The notes under the pieces: generated by a model
What the model was told of the DNA's origin: nothing
Seen by the model: the letters and a program-made list of their open reading frames with translations, nothing else
Database searches by the model: none
From: Desulfobacterales bacterium CG23_combo_of_CG06-09_8_20_14_all_51_8
GTDB lineage: Bacteria; Desulfobacterota; Desulfobacteria; Desulfobacterales; Desulfosalsimonadaceae
NCBI GenBank assembly: GCA_002772195.1
Contig: PCSG01000338.1
Span: forward strand, 1 to 6,395
DNA length: 6,395 bases
Direction: 5' to 3'
Translations under genes and position numbers: made by a program
Part shown: in pieces, positions 1 through 4,386 of the stretch
Position numbering within the stretch: position 1 is the stretch's first letter
How the letters are laid out: the number at the start of each line of letters is the position of its first letter

Positions 1-198
1 GTCATCACAATCTCCCTGGGCAACCGTATATCCGTCTCCATCATCATCAAGAGGGATCACGATCGGGCAGGCTTCGTCACTGCCGTCACAATCCTGATCA
101 ACACCATCACCACAAACATCATTTGCACCTGGGTATAAATTCGTGTTATTGTCATCACAATCACCCTGAGCTACTGTATAGCCATCGCCATCATTGTC
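1..198 (-). repeat. Two diverged coding repeats (1-48 and 151-198), 150-nt period
   Basis: The 48-nt units at 198-151 and 48-1 encode the same 16-residue Asp-rich motif and differ at one residue only (N34 versus D84). At DNA level I count 9 differences, 8 of them synonymous. The period is 150 nt (50 residues). This looks like an old protein repeat kept by selection, not a recent DNA duplication. Confidence 0.75.
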
Positions 199-294
199 TT
201 TTGAATCAGAATCCCCTCCGCTGGTGCAGCCATTTGCGAGAATAAGTATGATTGAAATTAGAACAAGCAAGAAGATCGAAAATGATTTTCTCAT
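1..294 (-). CDS. MopE-like Asp-rich repeat lipoprotein, N-terminal part (C-terminus beyond window edge)
   Basis: The frame opens with ATG at 294 and stays open for 98 codons to the window edge, so the gene is 3'-truncated by the window, not broken. Residues 1-22 look like a signal peptide: MRK, then a long Leu/Ile-rich stretch. Cys23 sits in the context LANGC, a slightly non-classical lipobox, so a lipid-anchored exported protein is likely. A short Gly/Ser/Asp linker follows. Then come two copies of a 16-residue motif, DxDGDGYTVAQGDCDD, at residues 33-48 and 83-98, spaced 50 residues apart. Between them lie NLYPGA (53-58) and a DGVDQDCDG stretch. This pattern matches the 'putative metal-binding motif' repeats of MopE-like proteins, with calcium-type DxDxDG loops and paired cysteines. 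The full protein probably has more repeats, and its function is unknown. A weak Shine-Dalgarno sequence (GGGGA, about 7 nt upstream) precedes the start. It is separated by about 555 nt from the dehydrogenase gene upstream, so it is probably its own transcript. Confidence 0.8.
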   Translation of the reverse strand, partial: MRKSFSIFLLVLISIILILANGCTSGGDSDSKDNDGDGYTVAQGDCDDNNTNLYPGANDVCGDGVDQDCDGSDEACPIVIPLDDDGDGYTVAQGDCDD

Positions 295-383
295 CTGAGG
301 TCCCCGTCTTTGAAGTTAACACTATCCGGTTTGAACTCAAAATTATCGATTAATCTTCGGCAATACATCTTGGTCAAAAAATA

Positions 384-398
384 ATCTTAAATTAAGAT
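384..398. repeat. 15-nt perfect palindrome, possible operator
   Basis: ATCTTAA and TTAAGAT (7-nt arms) flank one central A, next to the minus-strand TATAAT at 402-407 and about 90-105 nt upstream of the lipoprotein start. The symmetry is exact, but the sequence is all A/T except for one C and one G. An operator role is only a guess based on position. Confidence 0.35.
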
Positions 399-532
399 AA
401 CATTATAATTGATTTTACACTATCAATATTCTCTATAAAAGCAGATTACGTCCACCGTTAAGGAGATTAGCGAAGCGAAATTTACCCAAAAATAAAAAAA
501 ATTAAGTGAAAACCATAAATCTGTAAGAAAGC

Positions 533-577
533 CTCTGCCAGTGTGCAGAGATATTTCAGTGTTTAGGGAGAACACTG
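533..577. other. Pair of adjacent perfect hairpins, possible structured RNA or terminator
   Basis: The first hairpin is CTCTGC (533-538) with GCAGAG (545-550) and a 6-nt loop. The second is CAGTGTT (557-563) with AACACTG (571-577) and a 7-nt loop. The loop of the first (CAGTGT, 539-544) repeats the 5' arm of the second, so it can also pair with ACACTG at 572-577. Two alternative folds or a pseudoknot are therefore possible. On the minus strand the 6-bp hairpin is followed by GCTTTCTT, which gives it a weak terminator look about 300 nt downstream of the dehydrogenase stop. No known RNA family was recognised. Confidence 0.35.
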
Positions 578-625
578 TCGATTCAAAGGGGCATTAATTA
601 AAATTTTTTGAGGCCGTTGGAGGAT

Positions 626-679
626 ATGTCTATGTTTCATCAAAATGCAAAGGTTCTCAAGAATGCACATTGTCGATAA
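626..679 (+). CDS. Possible 15-17-residue small ORF with Shine-Dalgarno
   Basis: GGAGG at 619-623 lies 2 nt before ATG 626 and 8 nt before a second in-frame ATG at 632, and the latter spacing is ideal. The peptide from the second ATG is MFHQNAKVLKNAHCR, ending at TAA 677-679. A hairpin with a T-run begins 9 nt later, so the layout resembles a small leader or peptide transcript. No plus-strand gene follows that it could control. Chance is a serious alternative at this length. Confidence 0.2.
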   Translation: MSMFHQNAKVLKNAHCR

Positions 680-687
680 CTTTACGT

Positions 688-704
688 AACGGTGCCGTTT
701 TTTT
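688..704 (+). terminator. Weak intrinsic-terminator-like hairpin with T7 tract
   Basis: AACGGTGCCGTT (688-699) is self-complementary, giving at least a 4-bp stem with a GTGC loop. It runs directly into a seven-T tract (698-704). The stem is shorter than in typical Rho-independent terminators. It would act on plus-strand transcription, for example after the small ORF at 626-679. Confidence 0.25.
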
Positions 705-849
705 CAGATCTTAATTATTCAATATCTTGCGGTAATGAGATACTCAAAAATTGTGATTTCTGCCACGCCTAGCAGGTTTTAAAATACCTGTGATAGGAGA
801 ATATGAGCCAAGAGGCAGGACTTTCTATTACGCATCAAAAATGCCTAAA

Positions 850-2055
850 TTAATCTGAATGGGTAAGGACGATTTTAACTGCCGCATGCTTCCTTTTGGA
901 TAGAAACATGTTTACCGCATCTTGATAATCATCCATTGGAAATTTATGTGTAATAATTCCATCCAGAGAAATCTTTTTTTCCAGAAGAAAATTCGCGGCC
1001 ATGTCAAAGGAGGTTCGTCCATTTTCCTCAGTAGCATGGCAATTTGTGCCGGTGACAAATATTTCCTGATGCCATATCGGTGTATAATCTATTCTGCCAG
1101 GCTTGAAGTTAACACCAATTATGACAACCGTACCACCGCTTCTCGTCCATCGTAATGAATCATTGATACTGCTATCGTTTCCGATTGAGTCATAAATAAC
1201 ATCAAATCCACCAATTAGAATCTTATTGCCAAAAAACCCTTCAAAATACTTAGCGCCAGTCAAAGAAGAAATTTTTTGATACACATTTTTTTCATTTACA
1301 ATTGTATCTTCAGCTCCAAATTTACGGGCCAGTTCCGCCTGAAATGGATACCTTGCCAATGCTGTTATTTTCGCCTCCGGTTGAATGGCTTTTGTCACCG
1401 CAATAGTCAGCAAACCGATGGTGCCACATCCAAGAACAAGAACCCGTTCACCTTTGTTGGGAATACGCCTGCCTACCCCGTGCACAGCACAGGCCAAGGG
1501 CTCAAGAAGCAAGGCTTCATCATTAGTGAGTTCTTCCGGGACTATAAACGGCTGGCTACGATGCATCACCATGTACGGAGAAAAACCACCACCGACATCA
1601 ATCATGGGTAGTTTTTCTGCGCCAAGGTTTTGACATAACATGTAGGAACCTTTTTGACATTGAGGGCATAAAGGATCGATCTCCATCTGATAACAGGAGG
1701 GCCAGTCAATTTTCAAGCAGACCCGGTCCCCCGACTTCACATTTTTCACATCTTTGCCAGTCTCAACAACTTCTCCCACGAGTTCATGGCCCAGAAATTT
1801 TCGATCAATGCCAGGGGTCGCAGCCGGAAAAACTTTTGGATCCATCTCCATAAACATGAAATGAATATCTGATCCACAAAGTCCACATGCGATATTCCGA
1901 ACTTTTAACCACCTTGAGTTAGGAATCTCCGGTTCAGGAATGTCTGCGTAACGCAAAGGTGATATAGCGGTAAACGCAGCTTTTTTATTAAACTTGGACG
2001 CTATCTGCATTAAAGCAATTTTTATCATGTTGTTATCAAAATAAAGTGCTTTCAT
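850..2055 (-). CDS. Zinc-dependent medium-chain alcohol/polyol dehydrogenase family protein
   Basis: This complete 401-aa member of the medium-chain dehydrogenase/reductase superfamily should oxidise an alcohol or reduce a carbonyl with NAD(P) in the cytoplasm. The GroES-like catalytic domain holds the catalytic-zinc pattern GLCGSDIH (Cys60, Asp63, His65), GHE at 89-91 and EPLACAVH starting at Glu185. The structural-zinc lobe has Cys130, Cys133 and Cys141, but the usual first ligand position is Asp127. The Rossmann fold shows GCGTIG at 209-214. Strand 2 ends in ALARYPFQ (232-239) without the Asp/Glu typical of NAD enzymes, which leans toward NADP. At about 400 aa it is longer than the common 340-360. 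I chose ATG 2055 over the upstream in-frame ATG at 2109 because AGGAGA sits 4 nt before it. The start MKALYFDNN also fits the family, whereas the 18 extra residues look random. The substrate cannot be read from the sequence. It stands alone, about 80 nt after a decayed toxin gene. Confidence 0.88.
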   Translation of the reverse strand: MKALYFDNNMIKIALMQIASKFNKKAAFTAISPLRYADIPEPEIPNSRWLKVRNIACGLCGSDIHFMFMEMDPKVFPAATPGIDRKFLGHELVGEVVETGKDVKNVKSGDRVCLKIDWPSCYQMEIDPLCPQCQKGSYMLCQNLGAEKLPMIDVGGGFSPYMVMHRSQPFIVPEELTNDEALLLEPLACAVHGVGRRIPNKGERVLVLGCGTIGLLTIAVTKAIQPEAKITALARYPFQAELARKFGAEDTIVNEKNVYQKISSLTGAKYFEGFFGNKILIGGFDVIYDSIGNDSSINDSLRWTRSGGTVVIIGVNFKPGRIDYTPIWHQEIFVTGTNCHATEENGRTSFDMAANFLLEKKISLDGIITHKFPMDDYQDAVNMFLSKRKHAAVKIVLTHSD

Positions 2056-2059
2056 GTCG

Positions 2060-2065
2060 TCTCCT
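2060..2065 (-). promoter_or_regulatory. Ribosome binding site AGGAGA deciding the dehydrogenase start
   Basis: AGGAGA ends 4 nt before ATG 2055. No comparable site precedes the alternative ATG at 2109, so this site fixes the start at 2055. Confidence 0.75.
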
Positions 2066-2135
2066 GTAAGTAAACTTGACGGGCCTACAAAAAGTCCATA
2101 ACAAGCCATCGATCCCGATTGATTGGGAATGCTTT

Positions 2136-2287
2136 CTATTCCAAAAATTCGCTGGGGGATAAAATGTTAATGCCCTCACACCGCCGTTCAGGAAAATGCT
2201 TTTTGTTTCCGGTGATGATACATTCCGCATGAGCGGTTATTGCCAAATCTAAATAGATTGCAACATCCAGATAATGACCAGATTCTT
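2136..2287 (-). pseudogene. C-terminal remnant of a PIN-domain toxin (VapC-like), N-terminal two-thirds deleted
   Basis: Directly after the antitoxin gene, in a frame with no start codon, the minus strand encodes about 50 residues ending at TAG 2138-2136. They contain GHYLDVAIYLDLAITAHA, then AECIITGNKKHFPER, and end in GINILSPSEFLE. This is the familiar tail of PIN-family toxins: a helix, then a strand I-I-T-G-[DN], then 'ILSPxEFL' at the C-terminus. Intact PIN ribonucleases of this type have roughly 130-145 residues, so about 90 N-terminal residues, including the first catalytic Asp, are missing. The normal toxin start survives: ATG 2290 overlaps the antitoxin stop as ATGA. It now reads only 13 codons (MKNLVIIWMLQSI) before a stop in another frame, so the deletion also shifted the frame. 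The call rests on family pattern recognition and has not been searched against databases. Confidence 0.65.
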
Positions 2288-2580
2288 CATTTATTTTTTG
2301 ATCTCTTGGCGGTGCGGGTTTCTTTGACGGCTTTATTGGCGATTGCCATCAGCGTTTCATCGCTTTTGCCGGCAAAGGCTTTGTCCGAAACAGGTTCGGA
2401 ATAAGCATCCCTGAATTTTTTAAGCAAGCCTTTGCGATCACTTATTGTCTTGGGGATTAATAAAATCCCATCTTTCCGTATTTCAGCCTCTAAGAAGTCG
2501 CCGATATCAAGATCAGCGGCCTTTCTGATACTTGCCGGAATGGTCACTTGGAATTTTTCTTTTATTTTTACAAGCGGCAT
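2287..2580 (-). CDS. AbrB/SpoVT-type antitoxin, DNA-binding (orphaned)
   Basis: This 97-aa protein opens with the swapped-hairpin AbrB fold: VKIKEKFQVTIPASIRKAAD (residues 4-23), then the DIGDFLEAEI strand (25-34) and GILLIPKT (38-45). Such proteins bind operator DNA as dimers and repress their own operon. Their C-terminal tail, here the Lys/Arg-rich residues from about 50 to 97, wraps and neutralises a cognate toxin. The length is normal for the family and the frame is intact. AGGAGA lies 6 nt before ATG 2580. The stop (TGA) overlaps an ATG as ATGA, the usual translational coupling to a downstream toxin, but only a PIN-toxin remnant follows. The protein may persist as a neutral leftover, an anti-addiction antitoxin against related toxins, or a free-standing regulator. 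A tandem octamer upstream (2635-2650) is a candidate operator. Confidence 0.85.
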   Translation of the reverse strand: MPLVKIKEKFQVTIPASIRKAADLDIGDFLEAEIRKDGILLIPKTISDRKGLLKKFRDAYSEPVSDKAFAGKSDETLMAIANKAVKETRTAKRSKNK

Positions 2581-2586
2581 ATCGCT

Positions 2587-2592
2587 TCTCCT
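2587..2592 (-). promoter_or_regulatory. Ribosome binding site of the antitoxin gene
   Basis: AGGAGA, 6 nt upstream of ATG 2580, is a near-ideal Shine-Dalgarno sequence and supports this start. Confidence 0.7.
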
Positions 2593-2634
2593 TGGTTTTG
2601 ATGTTCAAGTTTTGAAATATATTACGAAAAATAT

Positions 2635-2650
2635 TGTTGGAATGTTGGAA
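2635..2650. repeat. Tandem octamer TGTTGGAA x2, candidate antitoxin operator
   Basis: Two exact, directly abutting copies of TGTTGGAA (2635-2642 and 2643-2650) lie 55-70 nt upstream of the antitoxin start, between a possible -10 box and the gene. AbrB-type antitoxins commonly repress their own promoter. The repeat itself is certain, while its role as a binding site is inferred from position only. Confidence 0.4.
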
Positions 2651-2661
2651 TTTCTAATTTA

Positions 2662-2690
2662 ACAATAAAGCATAATTTTTTGGAAAGCAA
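2662..2690 (-). promoter_or_regulatory. Possible sigma-70-type promoter of the antitoxin gene
   Basis: On the minus strand TTGCTT (2690-2685) is followed after exactly 17 nt by TATTGT (2667-2662). Spacing is ideal but the matches are modest (3/6 and 4/6). The surrounding AT-rich sequence makes chance matches common. It would place the tandem octamer at 2635-2650 just downstream of the transcription start. Confidence 0.25.
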
Positions 2691-2751
2691 ATATAAACGA
2701 TTAACCATCGATAGAGGAAAAGGTCGTCGATATTATGGCGGCGGCGGGGCT

Positions 2752-4335
2752 TTAGATTTCCCTTTGCCGTGTCAGGTAATACAGATGCGGAATAATCCGT
2801 GCGTTGGGTTTGTTTGTTCCGTCATAAAAAAGGTCGATGACCGGGATTCCCGTCTCTTCCTGCAGGCGTTTGAAGATCGCGGAGGATACGACGCCGGGGC
2901 AGCAGAAAACCGGATTGACGTGAATGATGGCGCTGACAAGGCCTTTTTCGGCATAATGCAGGGTTCTGCCGATGCTGATGGCGGTTTCGCCGGGAATGGG
3001 CTGGTCCATGCCGTATTTTTGCAGAAGATTATGGCATTCCTCGGGTGTGGGCTCGAACTGATCATCAAGAATGCCTTTGAAAACCGCCTCGAATTTTTGT
3101 TCGAATTTTACCATGGTGGACACGGATTTGGTGTCCGTCCCTTTTTCCAGTGCGTCGGCATAAATCCCGTGGATCACCATTTCGTTGTATGAAGGCACCA
3201 GAATTTCGCCCCCCAGGCTCTCCGCCAGATCCCAGACCCGTTCATTTAAAACATCGTTGTATTTGGCGTACAGATCACCAAGCACCGCAATCCGGGGTTT
3301 TCGCTCCGCCGGAAGGGGGAGTTTCTCCACAATTTCGCGGACCGCCTTGGCTGCGTTGATCATGGATTTGCCGGTCATGATATGGTCGATCACGGTCTGT
3401 TCCGCTTCCGCAAGCGCTTTATCGGTCGCGCCCGGCATGGTTTCGTAAGGACGGAACCGGAAGGCCAGTTTGTGAAGGAGGGAGCCGATATTGCTTGCGG
3501 CAAGGAGACCCACGTTTCCCCGCATGGAAAGACCGGGAACAGATTCCAGGCCGTTGAAAGTCAGGATGCCGGCGCCCAAAAGGCCCGCATGTTCCAGCCC
3601 GTTCATAATCATGGCGCCATATTGGGGAAAATTGCAGGCAAGGCAGGTGGCCGGCAGATAGAGCATGGTTTTTTTCGGATCGAGGGATTCCTTTTTTATG
3701 TAGTCGATCATCGATCCCAGAATCGCCACATTGGGAAGGCATTCGCCGCCTGACGCATACCGGTAACCCAGATGAATCTGGTCCGGCGTGAGGCGCATCA
3801 CCCGTGCATCATATCCGGCGGACCGGAAAACAGCGGCCTGAAGCCGGTTGATTCTGCCGTCCGTGTAGGGGATCAGCAGCGTGTCGCCTTCCTTTAATTC
3901 TTTTTTTACTGATCGGACGATTCCTCTGTTTGGCGGGGCCGTGCTTTTTGAGGCAAAATGTGTGGTAAAGGTTTCGACGGCAGCCTCGATTCTTGTCTGG
4001 TACCCGACATCGCTCCCGTGCTCATCAAGCTGGAGAATTAGATACGGCTTGCCCATTTTCTCCATCCGGGCCTTGAATGCCGTCATCAGATAGGCGTCCG
4101 GGCTGCACCGGAAACATGAAATAAAAACCGGATAAATATGGGGATTTTCAGCCACCGAATCAAGGGCCGTCATCATCTGGCGACCATAATGCCAGTGCAT
4201 TTGCTGGCTGTCCGAATTTTCCGGCGCATGGACCATGCTTTGAACCATCAGGTCAAATCCCATGGATTCCAGTTTTGCCGGGATGCCTTTACTCAGTCCG
4301 CGGTCAAAAAGAACATACGGCCTTGCCATGAGCAT
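2752..4335 (-). CDS. Dehydratase-like C-terminal part of a large 2-hydroxyacyl-CoA dehydratase activase (downstream of in-frame TAG)
   Basis: This 527-aa stretch resembles the C-terminal part of large CoA-activase proteins, related to 2-hydroxyacyl-CoA dehydratase/benzoyl-CoA reductase subunits and COG3580/3581. Conserved-looking blocks are ARPYVLFDRG (4-13), HWHYGRQ (47-53), ISCFRCSPD (72-80), LQLDEHGSDVG (101-111), GGECLPN (196-202), LPATCLACNFPQYG (227-240), NPVFCCPG (474-481) and IDLFYDG (500-506). Cys74, 77, 199, 231, 234, 478 and 479 are candidate iron-sulfur ligands. It is in the same frame as the preceding gene, and only a TAG and 16 sense codons separate them. Those codons supply the start of its first strand (DKIAI before MLMARPY). 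ATG 4335 has no Shine-Dalgarno sequence and no ATG, GTG or TTG lies between it and the TAG. As a free protein it would lack its first strand, so it is best seen as the second half of one gene. Stop is TAA. Confidence 0.8.
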   Translation of the reverse strand: MLMARPYVLFDRGLSKGIPAKLESMGFDLMVQSMVHAPENSDSQQMHWHYGRQMMTALDSVAENPHIYPVFISCFRCSPDAYLMTAFKARMEKMGKPYLILQLDEHGSDVGYQTRIEAAVETFTTHFASKSTAPPNRGIVRSVKKELKEGDTLLIPYTDGRINRLQAAVFRSAGYDARVMRLTPDQIHLGYRYASGGECLPNVAILGSMIDYIKKESLDPKKTMLYLPATCLACNFPQYGAMIMNGLEHAGLLGAGILTFNGLESVPGLSMRGNVGLLAASNIGSLLHKLAFRFRPYETMPGATDKALAEAEQTVIDHIMTGKSMINAAKAVREIVEKLPLPAERKPRIAVLGDLYAKYNDVLNERVWDLAESLGGEILVPSYNEMVIHGIYADALEKGTDTKSVSTMVKFEQKFEAVFKGILDDQFEPTPEECHNLLQKYGMDQPIPGETAISIGRTLHYAEKGLVSAIIHVNPVFCCPGVVSSAIFKRLQEETGIPVIDLFYDGTNKPNARIIPHLYYLTRQREI

Positions 4336-4349
4336 GATGGCAATTTTAT

Positions 4350-4381
4350 CCGGGGCGGCATTCAGCTTTTCTTTCCCCAGG
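4350..4381 (-). other. GC-rich stem-loop just downstream of the in-frame TAG
   Basis: On the minus strand CCTGGGG (4381-4375), starting 2 nt after the TAG, can pair with CCCCGG (4355-4350) in a six-pair stem with one bulged T, enclosing a 19-nt loop. Downstream structures of this kind can affect readthrough or recoding of a stop codon. The codons involved also encode protein in either reading, so the pairing may be accidental in GC-rich DNA. Confidence 0.35.
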
Positions 4382-4383
4382 TG

Positions 4384-4386
4384 CTA
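4384..4386 (-). other. In-frame amber codon (TAG) inside the activase reading frame
   Basis: The codons around it read TTC TGG TAG CAC CTG GGG AAA. The frame is open for at least 669 codons before it and 543 codons after it, and conserved domains lie on both sides. The visible residues (669, plus the amber position, plus 16, plus 527) and the missing start of the first ATPase domain would give about 1,400 aa, the usual size of fused activases. It may be read as pyrrolysine or another residue, be a nonsense mutation (one change from CAG, TGG, AAG, GAG, TCG, TTG, TAC or TAT), or be a sequence error. Confidence 0.75.

Larger units (their letters stand above)
295..849. other. AT-rich intergenic region without a convincing gene
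   Basis: This 555-nt stretch separates the dehydrogenase stop from the lipoprotein start. Both strands are rich in stops and I recognise no protein family. It holds a perfect TATAAT on the minus strand (402-407), which could be the -10 box of the lipoprotein gene, although I see no well-spaced -35 box. It also holds a 15-nt palindrome (384-398), two adjacent hairpins (533-577), a short plus-strand ORF with a Shine-Dalgarno sequence (626-679), a hairpin followed by seven T (688-704), and a small imperfect inverted repeat CAGGT/ACCTG (773-790) just past the dehydrogenase stop. Confidence 0.6.

Noticed and set aside
470..476. GCGAAGC mini-hairpin motif
   Set aside because: The heptamer is known for unusual DNA hairpin stability, but a single 7-nt occurrence without conserved context is not evidence of function.
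453..694. 8-bp inverted repeat CACCGTTA / TAACGGTG that could bound a 242-bp MITE-like element
   Set aside because: The similarity does not extend usefully beyond 8 bp, no target-site duplication flanks it, and a match this short is expected by chance in a window of this size.
2056..2109. 18-residue N-terminal extension of the dehydrogenase from ATG 2109
   Set aside because: There is no Shine-Dalgarno sequence at 2109, an excellent one before ATG 2055, and the extension is not family-like.
2113..2128. Imperfect inverted repeat TCCCGAT/ATTGGGA in front of the dehydrogenase gene
   Set aside because: The loop is too small, the minus-strand version has a mismatch, there is no T-tract, and it overlaps only decayed sequence.
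2036..2230. 64-codon minus-strand ORF between the antitoxin and dehydrogenase genes
   Set aside because: Its frame is shifted relative to the PIN-like tail and overlaps the dehydrogenase start. The translation resembles no family. The informative frame here is the one ending at 2136.
2701..2751. Possible terminator after the activase stop
   Set aside because: Only scattered short complementarity (ATCGA/TCGAT, CCAT/ATGG) with no continuous stem and no T-tract on the minus strand.
2680..3192. 170-codon plus-strand ORF opposite the activase C-terminal part
   Set aside because: It is an antisense shadow in GC-rich coding DNA. It has no family resemblance, and the minus-strand frame carries clear conserved blocks.
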